DNA of 64,000 bases, taken from positions 67,512,670 through 67,576,669 of the forward strand of contig CM056379.1 in the NCBI GenBank assembly GCA_029718625.1, read 5' to 3'. The position numbers and the translations under genes were made by a program. The stretch comes from Synaphobranchus kaupii (lineage: Eukaryota > Chordata > Actinopteri > Anguilliformes > Synaphobranchidae). Shown here in pieces: positions 35,885 through 46,949 of the stretch (the stretch's first letter is position 1; every line of letters starts with the position of its first letter). The notes beneath the pieces were generated by a model that saw only the letters and a program-made list of their open reading frames with translations, had not been told where the DNA came from and did not search any database.

Positions 35885-35906
35885 CCCCCCCCCCCCCCCC
35901 CCCCCT
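35885..35906 (+). repeat. Poly-C tract
   Basis: About 19 consecutive C after AAAATC. A second C run of about 15 lies near 39462-39476, and a G run of about 20 near 42188-42207. Lengths of such runs are unreliable in assemblies. Confidence 0.8.
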
Positions 35907-36273
35907 CCTAATTAAATGTAGTTATCAGAACAAACGTTAAAAGGTATGTGAAAAAAACATTTAGTAATTCAGCCATTGTATACCTTTATTATAAATCACA
36001 TTTTGTCATTGTGATGGTGATTGCATGATCATTACAATGGAGTTATTTGCTGGTACATTTGCCACATGAAAAAAATAATACTTCCACCAAAGTACATAGA
36101 AAAGAATAATTGTACTTCATAAAAGTGAATGTTTGACTTAAATTTTACTTAAACAAATGAATAAATATAAAATGTATTTAAATGTAGAAATCTAAAAGTT
36201 ATTAAACAACTGTATATCATGTTAAAGAAGTTAAAACTCAGGGCAGTTAATACATAAGAATTGGCCATCCTCC

Positions 36274-36430
36274 TCACTCAACTTCAAGACATGAGGAGTG
36301 GAACCACTGCTCGCGGGATTCACAGGAAACCCATAATACCACCATGTCTTCTTCTTTGGGAGGGTCCACCTCGCCACATGCAGAGCATAGGCTGAGGCCT
36401 TCCCTCAAATGTCTGATGATGATGTGCCAT
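36274..36430 (-). pseudogene. Cysteine-rich (PHD-like) last exon of the pogo-like gene
   Basis: A pyrimidine-rich run ending TTTTCTCTATAG precedes the exon start at 36430, a good 3' splice site. The frame ends in a TGA at 36276-36274 and contains CSACGEVDPPKEED followed by LWVSCESREQWFHSSC. The Cx2C ... W-V-x-C ... W-F-H-x2-C order is like the zinc finger found at the C-terminus of many fish pogo/jerky-like transposases. One expected cysteine (second of the middle pair) is replaced, since the sequence is CESR. Assignment to this gene rests on strand, order and family knowledge. Confidence 0.6.
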
Positions 36431-36625
36431 CTATAGAGAAAAGGAAGGGAAATATAATTTTTTTTCAGTACTTCATTCGTAAAAACGACAACAAAAAAGT
36501 TGTGAAACCACTTAGGTGCTGAAAAAATATTTATTTAGGGCTCTTCAATGTACAAAAACGTATATATCTTGCCATTGAGCAAGGAAGGCTATCTGCACTG
36601 CTGTTTACGTACTGGCGACACATTT

Positions 36626-36690
36626 AGAAACGAGCCTCTCTTCCTCAGGCAGCATAATCAATGCTGCCTGAGGAAGAGAGATTCGTTTCG
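36626..36690. other. 30 bp near-perfect hairpin
   Basis: TCTCTTCCTCAGGCAGCAT and its exact complement flank AATCA; with three mismatches the arms extend outward to GAAACGA / TCGTTTC. Such GCCTGAGGAAG...CGAAAC motifs occur in several vertebrate repeat ends. Confidence 0.85.
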
Positions 36691-37099
36691 AAACATGAGT
36701 TGGCATCTGTTATTGAAGAAAAAAAAAACAAAGAAAGCATGCATGAACTCACTGAGCTAAGCTTTCTACTTTTGTTGATTGCACATGATAGCACATAAGA
36801 GGGCAGTGGGATAAACAGTGTAATAAACCAATGAGATAAACAATGGAGTGGTGGAGAGAAGAGGGGCTGTGGAGGGAGGAAGGGCTGCAGTTATATGTGC
36901 TACAAAGTAAAATCAGAAAGGTAACCGAATGAGTACTAAAATGTCAAAGCAAATACATTTGCTATGATGCATATTACTAACTTATGCCTCATTTAGGATA
37001 CAGATCAAACACTGTTATTACCTTTAGCTGCTAGCAGGAGGGTGGCAATGGAGGCAGGCAGCCTAGTGGAGGGATGCCGGACTTGGGAAGTCGTAGAGC

Positions 37100-38422
37100 A
37101 CATGTGGCTAGGGGCTAAAGATTTGGCGGATGGACTGGTGATGACAGGGCCAGAGATGAGAGAAAAAATTCTTGTCAGGGGAGGTGGATGTCCAAAGCGT
37201 CTTACTCTTCAGCAAACTCTGCTTTGAGTGGTGCAAAGAACCCCCTGTCCAACAGCTGAAATATATGGGAGAGATGTGGTGGAAGACAGAGGAGCACGAC
37301 ACCTTCCCTAATTGGCCAGGTCCGTGGTCTCCCTGTCGATGTGGCTGTTGTGGCCATCGAACACCAGGAGCAGGGGGCGCTCCTTCATCGCGTACAGGAA
37401 GAAGTGTTTCTGGAACCACTTCAGGAAAAGGGTGGTGTCTATGTAGCCAGATGTAACAAGGTGTTAAGCTCTCCCAGGGTAGTCACCTCCCAGGTACCCC
37501 TTCCCGTAGATTATCATTGGTGGGATGTCTTCCTCAGATGCTTTCAGGGCAGGCATGCCAGCACTGTGATGTGGTGCCTGGTGGCGGGTGCTTGAAGGTA
37601 GGGATGTTTCCACCCCTTGCTGACCAGCATCTTGCAGCGAAGTATTCCCATCTGAAACCCTGACTCATCACCGTTGTAGATTTGTCTGGGTTTCTCCATT
37701 AGCACATTCTTCTCTACCATGGCCTTCAGCATGTTAAAGTAAAGGGCAATGTTCCTCTCCCTGGCCAACGTGGTCTCACGCGGACACGTCACATAGCCAA
37801 AGGTAGCCTTTTGCGTCGTATATTGACGCAGCCTTTTGCGTCATATATTGACGGTTGTGGCCACATAATTTGTCTTTCGTTGTGGCACTTCAATATTATG
37901 CTTTTTTATTTTTATTTTTTCTTCATCTGGTAGAGAGTTACGTGAACTCTTGTGGTCGAGCTCGCCCACTATCTTAGCAGTTCGGGCATGAGCTTGAGTT
38001 ACATGAACTCCAGTGAAGTTATGTTTAGGGGTTGGGGGTGGGGTACGGGAATCACAAACTCAGAAAGATCTCCACGCACACGGAAGACTGAGTGGGCATG
38101 CTCGCAGTCGGTTATCATGAGCAAAGCCTTCGCCATAGTAGGATTCGTAAATTCGAGACGAGTGTGTCAAATAATGACGCAAAAGGCCTCCTTCTGCGTC
38201 TAAAGGATGTCGCCGTAGGAGCTGCCCAAGCGTCGCTATGTGACGACTTGGGAGTGAGACCAGGCTGCCCTGGCACACCTGATTCTCCCTCTTGTTGCTA
38301 ATGTTGTTTTCTACTTTTTTGAGCCTGACTGCCTGCAACATGGTCATACCCTACTTGCATGCTTGTATTGCCCTCAGCATTGCCTCCTCCCTCCACAGAC
38401 ATCTCTTTTTGCCCTTGTTCAT
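37100..38422 (-). pseudogene. pogo/Tigger-like transposase exon, disrupted
   Basis: The exon follows a TTTTTACAG acceptor at 38423. It opens with a psq-type helix-turn-helix (WREEAMLRAIQACK, stop TAG, GMTMLQAVRLKKVE), then is interrupted by an inserted element at 37772-38261. It resumes with ARERNIALYFNMLKAMVEKN and the catalytic core: IYNGDESGF (first D), RHHITVLACLPA, IPPMIIYGKGYLG, VFDGHNSHIDRETTDL (second D), and in another frame LLDRGFFAPLKAEFAEE (third D). About 75-90 residues normally between the HTH and DDE parts are gone. Nonsense codons and a frameshift near 37300 make it non-functional. In life this protein binds element ends and moves them by cut and paste. Confidence 0.85.
37772..38261. 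mobile_element. 490 bp inverted-repeat element inserted in the transposase
   Basis: Ends are GGTCTCACGCGGACACGTCA and, inverted, GGTCTCACTCCCAAGTCGTC, both continuing into ACATAGC. The interior repeats TTTTGCGTC-TATATTGACG twice at the left and has ATGACGCAAAAGG at the right. I found no clear target duplication. Transposase sequence lies on both sides. Confidence 0.65.
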
Positions 38423-39657
38423 CTGTAAAAATGTTCAAAAATACATTTCTGCACTCTTCCCTCCATTATTCCAGTAATCTTATTATGTAATCTATGTGTT
38501 CTATGAGAATGACTAAATTATAAGTAGAAATGAAGTTTACTTAACATTTTAAATGTAACTATTTCTCAATTTGTCAAATGCAAACTTGAGGATTCCTACA
38601 TTATTGATTGCAAGGAATCAAAATGTGAATCTAATTAAAGCCTACTAATATCTTAATTATATCTAATTATTATCCATTAAATGGATCTGAGCATTAAAGT
38701 ACATATTCATTCATTCTATTAAATTAAGTTGCTGCCTAATTATATGTATTTTATATGTGTTTCACGAATGATTTCACATGGCACAACATCTTTTTTTTTA
38801 AGCAGACTCATGATCACAACATTAACTTTAGTCTTGTTAATCCAACATCAGCATGTCACTAATAATTTAAATATAAGATAAGGAACTAAGTAAATATCTA
38901 TGCATTATCTCAAATTCAATAATTAAATGAATAAATAGCCCATTTCATTTAATGAGCGAGAAACCTTCATAAGCGAGTCAAAAACTGAATGTCACTGTCC
39001 ACAATTCTAGCCGTCGTGCACGGTCTGAACAGCTTCTGTGCCGTCCGCTAAGATACTCATTTTCTGAGGCGCATTTCTTTGTGTATTTAAGGTTAATATC
39101 GGAAGGGTGGTCCTTATAAGTATTTCTAGCAATCCGTACATATTCACTGCAGTTAGCCAAGTGGTTTCGAGCTAAATAGCCGTTGGAAAGCTACGTTTCA
39201 AACTGTAAAGCGATATTAGGACTGTTTCATTTAATCGTCGCGATTAAGGAATTCGAAGCGTGCTCGAAGTATAAAAGTTAACGTTGTAAAAGAGGTCGTA
39301 TTAATATAACTAAATATAGATCTATTAAGTTGAAAATTGTCAGTTAGACAGGTTATTATGTGTATTTTTACGGGACATACGTTTAATTGGTCACAGTGTT
39401 CAGTCCTCGCGAATAAATATGAAATAAATACGTTGGCGCCTGAGGCGGTCGGAGATGGGCCCCCCCCCCCCCCCCGGTCGAGAATAGGTGCTCGAACGCT
39501 GACATAGAACTAGCTATGGTTAGCAGTGTGATCACATCCCGGCATTGGGCTTATACAAACGTTAGCTAACAAGCTAACGTTATGTTGGCTAACCTTACAG
39601 TTCGGGACAATAACAAATTCACAAAGAAATAACGTTAGACCAAGCAAGATAAATTAC

Positions 39658-39896
39658 CTGTCCAGTAGAAATAGAGCGAGCTCTGCATCACTTTTCAGGT
39701 TTTTTAGGTCCCGTGGCTCTCTCCATCTTTGATATGCCCGTCCGATGTTGACTCTGGTTTTATTTCTAGCTCAATCAACTTCTTTTCTCAATGTCTCCTT
39801 TTCTTCTTCATTTTTTCTTTTCTTTGTTACTTTAGTTGAATACGCTGTTGTTGGCAAAGCTGGTATAAGAAATTTCGGCTGCTGCTTCTCTGCCAT
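39658..39896 (-). pseudogene. Charged first exon of the pogo-like transposon gene
   Basis: ATG at 39896 opens MAEKQQPKFLIPALPTTA, followed by a lysine/glutamate-rich helix and, after one in-frame TGA, RVNIGRAYQRWREPRDLK and SDAELALFLLD. It ends at CTGGACAG with a GTAATT donor. I recall the RVNIG...W..LR...DAELA..LLD pattern from proteins encoded by fish DNA transposons; what it does is unknown. It lies ~270 bp inside the right terminal repeat, where the 5' end of a minus-strand gene is expected. Confidence 0.55.
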
Positions 39897-40167
39897 GACT
39901 ACGTTGCTGTGGCCAGTGAGTGAGCCTCTCGGGGACGCGCGCCACAATTTTGATAGGCAGGTTAAGACCGCCTCCTGGTTGAGAGCTGCCCTGATTGGAT
40001 GTTGGCTACAGGGAGCGCGGAAAAACTGAAGTCCCTGAAAATCTGTCCTGGGACAGCCACAGATATCGGATTTTTTCCCAGAGCAGTTGATTTATTGCTA
40101 GTTGTCGGAATGTGAAGAGAATTTCACCAGATATTACCAAAAAAAAAATCGCATACCCCAGCTTTAA

Positions 40168-40700
40168 GCCATCAGAAGGGGCAAATGTATAATGCTAAAG
40201 TAAATGCTTTATAATACAATAATGAATTTTATTCATTTTATGACATGTTTTGCATAGGGGTTTTGGACCCATAGATATCTACCCCCCCTATACTGATTGA
40301 AAATATAGTAATTCCCACTTGAAGATTATGCAAAAGTGAGTTTTATAAGCCAAAACTGTTGATTTGAAGTTAAATATATCATAATTTTTTTAATTTAGAG
40401 CAGTTCACAATTTATCCATTTGGATAGATTTGGAGACTAGTAGTTCTGCATATCATCCTCAGATTTTGCAAAACTTGTGGACATGGAGTTTATGATCCAG
40501 GAAATGTATATATATTACCGATTTCACTTATGTAGCTCTCAGCAAAATAAAAAATAAAAAACAATTTAAAATTTCTTTTTTGTCCAAAGTTTCTTTGCAT
40601 TTGTGCCACTTTATTTTGACTTAAATTATGAAAATAAACAAATCTAAGTTTGTAATGTAAATGGTACACCTGTCTTGTTTCATTTAAGCCATTTAGCAAG
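40168..40700. other. AT-rich stretch, possibly piggyBac-type interior
   Basis: No coding frame of note. It precedes the TTAA-type terminus at 40700-40788 and may belong to the same relic, but no matching left end was found. Confidence 0.35.
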
Positions 40701-40791
40701 TTTATGTGATGCTCACGCCTGGAGTTATAAAGCCTTAAACAGAGCACCCCCTAAATAGGTGAAATTTGCCATCTGCGCCAAGGGGTTAAGA
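40700..40791 (-). mobile_element. piggyBac-like terminus (TTAACCCCTTGGCGCAGATG)
   Basis: On the minus strand the end reads TTAACCCCTTGGCGCAGATG and continues through CACCTATTTAGGGGGTGCTC to TTTATAACTCCAGGCGTGAG. The piece at 44903-45005 reads TTTAACTCCTTCGCGCAGATG... CACCTATTTAGGAGGTGTTC... TTATAACTCCAGGCGTGGG, a diverged second copy in the other orientation. Confidence 0.5.
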
Positions 40792-40796
40792 GTCTT

Positions 40797-41313
40797 TTGA
40801 TATCTTTTTATACCCAGTCATGATAGCATCACCTGTTTACCTGTGCAATGTTCCAAACAGGTGTTTTTTGAACTTCGCAGTTTTTTTTTGCCCCTGTCCC
40901 AACTTTTTTGGAACGTGTTGCAGGCATCAAATATATTTGCTAAAATCAATAAAGTTGATAAGGTAAAATATTCAATATTTTTTCTTTGTACTGTTTTCAA
41001 TTAAAGGGTAATTCCACCCAACTTTTTACCTGTAGTGAGAGCAGAGATATAGCCCCAAACTACTGCATATGTACCAGGTACTTGCCTAGAATAAACTACA
41101 ACAGCCCAGAAGCTTACAGTTCACACAACAGTACAGATTTATTTTTTGCCAGCCACAAAGAAAGACTTAGTTGTGTCTTGATCTGTTCAATTTTTGTTTT
41201 TGGGTGGAATTACCCTTTAAATATATGTAAAAGACAATTTACAAATCACTGCTTTCTGCTTTTATTTGCATTTTGCATACTGTCCCAACTGTTTTGGAAT
41301 TGGGGTTTGTAAA
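40797..41313 (+). mobile_element. Tc1/hAT-type transposon 3' relic, split by a MITE
   Basis: CCTGTCCCAACTTTTTTGGA, GTTGCAGGCATCAAAT and the end CATACTGTCCCAACTGTTTTGGAATTGGGG are words of a 3' region I know as widespread in teleosts. A 220 bp MITE interrupts it at 41001-41220. Confidence 0.5.
41001..41220. mobile_element. 220 bp TTAA/TA-type MITE
   Basis: TTAAAGGGTAATTCCACCCA at the left and its complement TGGGTGGAATTACCCTTTAA at the right form 21 bp terminal inverted repeats. The target is TA or TTAA. No coding content. The same kind of terminus (AAGGG.TA.TTC.ACCCAA) is abundant in zebrafish. Confidence 0.85.
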
Positions 41314-41314
41314 A

Positions 41315-42125
41315 CAATGAAATAATATTTACTAAATTCCAGTGGGAATACATGTTAAGCACATTTTGAAGCATTTACATTATCAGTTCTTCAATGGTTT
41401 AAGTTTTTTAAGTTAACATTAAACAGAAAGAATCTAAAGTATTAAAGTAGAATACAAAATTATCTTCATTATCTTTATTCAAAAGCTCAGAAAACAAAAA
41501 AGTTAAAGAAAAAGCACTGTATACTTGTATGTACTGTATAACATTTTTTGATCTGTAATGAACAGGGATTCTCTTTTATTTAATGGTTCCTAAAAGCAAT
41601 ATGCACACCCACCAAATTTATCCAATGGTGATGCTGCCAAAGGTGTGTCATTTTGTATTTGGGCTTTTGGGCTGTTGGGTCACAGCTCTTGCAGATTTAT
41701 CCTGTGGTGACAATGGCAAAGGTGTGTCAGTTTTTATTTGAGGAATTGTACAGTAATCTATATCCCTGACAGAGAGCCTTTGCAGGATGTACATTGCATG
41801 CACATTCTCATTCCACATGCAGGCAGTTGAAACACAAATGATCTCTATCAACGCAATTAACTGTTCAATTGTTCATCTTGTTTTGGCATGACTTCATTTG
41901 AAAAGCATCTATTTGTAGTTAAAATGTAAAGTTAATTGACTTATTTCCACTTGAAATTCTTCATCGTATTTTATCTTGAAAAAAGTCACTGAAAATCCAT
42001 CAAATTCATCCATCAAGTAAACAAGTGCTGAAAATATGGATTTTGTAATAATAATCTAGATCAAAACTATCATAGCTTTTTCAAAAAAATGTATGCATGT
42101 CAGAGTGAGAATATACTGTATCTTA
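41315..42125. other. AT-rich DNA without recognisable genes
   Basis: Nothing supported beyond AT-rich sequence. Two partly similar stretches near 41625 and 41690 share CAATGG(T/C)..GGCAAAGGTGTGTCA, a small local duplication. Confidence 0.4.
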
Positions 42126-43070
42126 TTTTCAGGTACATTTACAAGCCATACTATAACCTCTCTGAATTTGAATGGAACTCTGTAATTGGGGGGGGGGGGG
42201 GGGGGGGTGTAGATTAAGCTGTAATTTACACTGGAATAGTATGGAATGGTTGGCTAAATGGCTGTAAGTTATCAAGGTTCTGAGGCAGCAAATGAGCCTC
42301 AAACCATCACTCTGCTGCCAGATATGCTGTAGATGTGGGTGGATCATTTTAAGCGTTTCTTCTCCTGACTTATATTTCCATAGAGTCTAATAGGAAATAG
42401 GAAATTTTGGAGCAACAACCCTTAAAGTGATCCATCCATATCTACTGCATATCTGGCAGCAGAGTGATGGTTTGAGGCTCGTTTAATACCTCACCCTTGA
42501 TGATTGCAGCCATTTCACCAACCATGTATTCCATACTGTTCCAGCATAATTTACAGCTAAATCTAGTCCCCGCCCCCCCAATTCCCATAGAGATCCATTC
42601 AAATGCAGAGAAATTATAGTATCGCTTGTAAGAGTACCAGAAAATGAGATATCAAGAGTCTTTTAATATTGTTGCGTCACAGACATCAGGAAGTCATGGC
42701 ATGCAAAGGATATGCGAGCAAATATTTAAAATGATTACTTTATTCTACATTATATTAAACCTTCCAATATGTTTTGATGCCCGAAAATGGGGGAACTACA
42801 TACAAAAGGTTCTATAATTTCTGAATGGTTCATCTGATATGGATGAAATATGGATGAAAATACCCTCAAATTAAAGCTGACAGTCTGCACTTCAACCTCA
42901 TTGTCATTGTATCCTTTCAAACTCAACGTGCTAGAGTACAGAACCAAAATAATAAAAAATGTATCACTGTCCAATGAATTATGGTGCTCACTCTCTTTGA
43001 TGTTGTTGGGTCACAGATATCAGGAAGTCACGGCATGCAAAGGATATGTGACCAAATATTAAAGAATTAC

Positions 43071-43617
43071 TACACTGCCCGGCCAAAAAAAAAGTCGCAC
43101 ATTCTCATATTACGTTGGACCGCCTTTAACTTTGATTACGGCACACATTTGTTGTGGCATTGTTTTGACAACCTTATGCAATGTCACAACATTTATTTCC
43201 ATCCAGAGTTGCATGAATATTTGGCTGAGATCTTGTATTGACGACGGGAGAGTCGAACCACTCCGTAAAGTGTTCTCCAGCATATCCCAAAGACTTTCAA
43301 TGGGGCTAAGGTCAGGAATCTGGTGGCTAATTCATGTGTGAAAATGATTCCTCATGCTCCCTGAACCACTCTTTCACAATTTGAGCCCGATGAATCTTGG
43401 CATTGTCGTCCTGGAAAATGCCCATTGATGGGATAACCTGGTCATTCAGTACATTCAGGTACTTAGCTGACTTCATTTTATTGCTGCATAATGTTGCTGA
43501 GCCTAGACGTGACCAACTGAAGCAACCCCAGATCATAACACTGCCTCCAGAGGCTTGTACAGTGGGCACTATGCATGACGGGTGCAATGGCGACTTTTTT
43601 TTTGGCCGGGCAGTGTA
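43071..43617 (-). mobile_element. 547 bp Tc1-like deletion derivative with transposase remnant
   Basis: The ends are TACACTGCCCGGCCAAAAAA and the complement, 28 bp each, including TA. The minus strand encodes [16 protein letters not shown], then [14 protein letters not shown] (second catalytic Asp) and, in a shifted frame, LSPIESLWDMLENTLRSG (Glu-containing motif) down to MCAVIKVKGGPT. A TAG and a 2-base deletion near 43340 separate the parts. The N-terminal DNA-binding half is absent. It is a decayed cut-and-paste transposase. Confidence 0.9.
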
Positions 43618-44006
43618 TAATATACTGTAACGATTTAAACATGTATTGTAAATATGTTAATAACTTAATTACTCTCATATTGACTAAATGTTATTATGAT
43701 GTATCAGTGGGTGACACACCTACTCACATTATCTATGTATGTTAAAAAAATGTTTATCATCACATAGGCTGTATAACATGAGTAAGATGTATGAAATGAT
43801 ATAACAATAAAAAAAGTATCAAAAAAATATGAAAAATTATTACTTTATTCTATATATAAATGCAGGGGTACCAATAATTGTGGCACACATGGTTTTGTTA
43901 AAAATAATTATTTCTTTATTTTCTCTCATAATAAATTGACTTAAAGGTTGTATTTTTCTAATTTTTTCAGTGTGACATTAAGCTAATTCACCAAATGGTG
44001 AATTTT

Positions 44007-44075
44007 TTTATAACCCCTTTTACTCATCTTTACTGGTAAAGATGAGTAAAAGGGGTTATAAAAAATTCACAGTAA
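44007..44075. other. ~30 bp palindrome at a head-to-head foldback junction
   Basis: TATAACCCCTTTTACTCATC and its exact complement GATGAGTAAAAGGGGTTATA surround TTTACTGGTAAA. Outward, both sides lead into foldback-family arm sequence, and CAGTGCCCTCCACTATTATTGG follows at 44082. Confidence 0.85.
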
Positions 44076-44744
44076 AAAATACAGTGCCCTCCACTATTAT
44101 TGGAGAGGTCCAAAATGAATTTTGGCCTAAACGACCCCCTCATACAATAAGGAAAACACAGTACAATACAGGAAGGCTCAGGTTTATAACCTGGTGTACA
44201 TTTATGTATCCACATATTGTATGGCAGACTGTAAGCTTTCTGATAGCTTTCTGAGAGATAAGAGGAATTATATGATGGGCTTCTGTGGTGAGCACTATGT
44301 CTGCCTCACTGAGCATTATTTGCCTTGAATGATGGCTTGTTCCAACTTATGCTTTACACAATTACATATTTCTTATTCTTTTTAAAGCAAAGGCAAAAGA
44401 CTTAAAAGCAAGTTAATAGAGAAGTTGCTAGGTAACTGTTTAACCACTTTGGATTACTGTTTGATAATTAGATTGGCTATGGATCATTTTAAAGGGAGGC
44501 GCATATTTGCAGAGTGTGCTTGTTGAGTGATGTGCGGCACTCGATTCCCACTCTGTCAGCTCTTTGGGAGGAATAAAGCCAGGGTCCAAAGTGCTCTGTT
44601 ACAGTTGGCTGCAGATGGGGAATGTGGTGTTGTAATTTCCTGTCATCATTAAGGCCTCAAAGTGCACCACGGATATTTCTCAGAAGTATTATCAGTGGTT
44701 CAACTCATTAGAATTTCTCCTTAATGAACCAGAAACTCAATATA

Positions 44745-44900
44745 ATTAGGGGACCAAGCATGCAGCTGCTGGTACCTATTGTTTTTGTTGAGATTCTTTT
44801 TTTTTTTTTTTCTCCCCTTCACTGAAAATAACCATGAGCTGGTTTGGCCTAGAATCACCAAACGTGGTAGGGTTGTTGGGATGGCTGAACTCTTGGATCC
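44745..44900 (-). mobile_element. Inverted 3' end fragment of the Helitron-like family
   Basis: TTAGGGGACC, GCAGCTGCTGGTACC and TATTGTTTTTGTTGAGATTC are the complement of the terminus at 58318-58370, and CATGAGCTGGTTTGGCCTAG mirrors the sub-terminal AGGACAAACCAGCTCATG. This places a lone 3' end ~11 kb from the main array. Confidence 0.7.
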
Positions 44901-45029
44901 TTTAACTCCTTCGCGCAGATGCCAAATTTGGTCAATTATCACCTATTTAGGAGGTGTTCTATTTAAGGCTTTATAACTCCAGGCGTGGGCATTACAGAAA
45001 CATGGAGAATTTGGCTTAAATGTGGCAAG

Positions 45030-46930
45030 ACAGTTATTGGGATGGCAGGTATGCTATCGTAACTTGACGGGGCATGCCCCATACCTATACAGCACTTTTC
45101 AGGGTTTCCTACAGAAGTAACCACAATGACCAGAATCTCAGCCCTTAAAAACAACTTCTGTACATTCTGACCTCATGTAACCACACAGCATTCAGATACA
45201 ATTTCACACATCCACATAAGAAAGCCACAAACTTGGGTTATTTTGCTGGTTTTTCTCCTTCGTCTTCTGCTTCTTCTTCTCATTCTTCTTCTTCCCATTT
45301 TTCCTGCCGTACCCTCAAAGAAAAATTCTCCCCATTGGACAACTGCCTTTCCACCTATCAGAAGCTCTGTTTAAAATTGCCTCATTGCATTTACATGCTT
45401 CAGAGGCTGTCTACCTACTAAACTGTGAAAGTGTCTGTAGCTTAGTGGTTACATGCTGCTCTAGCATGTAGCAGATTGTTGGTTTGATTCTCACCTGATC
45501 CTAGCATTCAGTTTTGGTACACAATTTCTGGTACTGCAAGACAAAAGTCTTAGTTCGTCTGCTGGTTTCTGTTTAGTTGCTTCTGCCTAGCGGTCAAGAT
45601 CTTGCTTTTCCATGCGTGAGTGGTTCGATCCCCCAGCAGATACCAAAGTCTAATTAAATTTTCAACTCAAAATGTGTGCGCATGTATACTTTTTCTCATA
45701 CAAGAATGTTATTTTCACATTGAAGAACATAGTTTTCTTGCAAATGCTAAGAACTTGAACAGTATTAACTGTTCACTATTTCACTTGTACTTAAAAAGAG
45801 GTGAATGTCACCCGACATGGTCTGGTAGCCTAACGTTAGTCTACTCGCTACCAACAAAATGTTCACCACAGGTTCGTATTTACACAGTAGGCTACAGGAA
45901 CACATATCCCATTTATCAGGCACAGACAATACAGTTCTAACACAAAATATCACCTGGTTAACATCGCGTTGTTGCACTAATGTAAAAAAAAAAAAAAAAT
46001 TCATGTTACATGTTTTAATCTCCGAAAAATGCAGACAAAAAAATGTGTCTGTAGAGCCTTATGTTGTGCTCTTGCAGTCATGTCTGACTCACTGTGGAAA
46101 CCGAAGCTTCAACACTTGGCCAAGATTTCTTCACTTCAGCTCTGTTCAGTTTATCCTTTTCACACATCACACATAACACAATATTACCATAAAATTAATT
46201 ACTAGGAAAATTAAGAATTTACGATAATATAACCCACAAAGCCCTAACAGGTTCAGGTTTATATACCATCAATTCAGCAAAGACATCTGTTTCATGGTTA
46301 GTCACTTAAAAAAAATTACAATAGCCTCCGAACATGTCATAGTCTACTTCTGCAGACACTATATATGTCTATTGCAAACACTATATAAAAATAATATAAC
46401 ATATATAATGATTATCTGTGGTAGGCTACCTTCTTTGACAGTAGTATTGTCTTTTTTTCTCATGCAAAGATCTCTGGGAAATAGCTTCGCCAGAGAAATT
46501 TCAACGTCGGTCAGCTGGTCTGGAAAACTAACCTACTAGACCAGGGGTTGGGAACCCTGGTCCTGGAGAGCTGCAGGGTCTGCTGGTTTTTGTTTTCACC
46601 TTAAATACAGCAACTACTTAAACCAAAGAAACCAGGTGAGGTGAGTTAACTGTGTAATCAACTGCTTTAATTGATCAATTAAGTGGGGAGTAACGACTAA
46701 AACCAGCAGACCCTGCGGCTGTCCAGGACCAGGGTTTCCTACCCCTGTACTAGAGAGTGTAAAGGAAACTACTACTATGAAGCGAGTCAAAATGCCTTAT
46801 TATACGTCCATTGCAGTACAGAAAACTAAACTACACTTGCATGGTAGCCTACGGTTGGTACCCACGATGACCAAATGATTTACCCCAGGTAACATGACCG
46901 GAGAAAATATAGCCTACACTGACGCTGTAC
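45030..46930 (+). repeat. tRNA-like-containing dispersed repeat, copy 2
   Basis: The order of blocks matches 11650-14125 (see there). Two tRNA-like segments lie at 45434-45503 (TAGCTTAGTGGTTA, GGTTTGATTCTCACC) and 45577-45642 (CTGCCTAGCGGTCA, GTGGTTCGATCCCCC). A 206 bp MITE sits at 46542-46747. This copy lacks the 1.06 kb inverted-repeat element. Confidence 0.7.
46542..46747. mobile_element. 206 bp hAT-type MITE with 8 bp target duplication
   Basis: CAGGGGTTGGGAACCCTGGT at the left pairs with ACCAGGGTTTCCTACCCCTG at the right, and the pairing continues inward through GCAGGGTCTGCTGGTTTT. TACTAGAC and TACTAGAG flank the ends (7 of 8 bases match). No coding content. Confidence 0.88.
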
Positions 46931-46949
46931 TGGACATAGGCACAGCCTA

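Larger units (their letters stand above)
33894..40164 (-). mobile_element. 6.27 kb DNA transposon carrying a broken pogo-like transposase gene
   Basis: The left end is AAGCTGGGGTATGC and the right end its complement GCATACCCCAGCTT. Both are flanked by TA inside TTAA (33891-33894 and 40164-40167), so either a TA target (pogo/mariner) or a TTAA target fits. Sub-terminal parts share the GCGTTCGAGCACC / TATTCTCGACC motifs in inverted orientation (about 34545-34560 and 34770 against 39475-39500). Three exon-like pieces lie on the minus strand in transposase order (39896-39658, 38422-37100, 36430-36274). The content of the middle piece favours a TA-type pogo/Tigger relative. Confidence 0.75.
42130..44090. 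mobile_element. Second, disrupted copy of the foldback Tc1-like family
   Basis: The stretch 42165-42730 repeats the interior of the 3557 element, including both arms (AAACCATCACTCTGCTGCCA against TGGCAGCAGAGTGATGGTTT). After unrelated DNA and a short re-duplicated piece (43000-43068), the outer arm resumes at 43835 (ATTACTTTATTCTATATATA) and ends at a palindrome. The left outer arm is missing. A transposase-bearing Tc1-like element is inserted at 43071. Confidence 0.7.
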
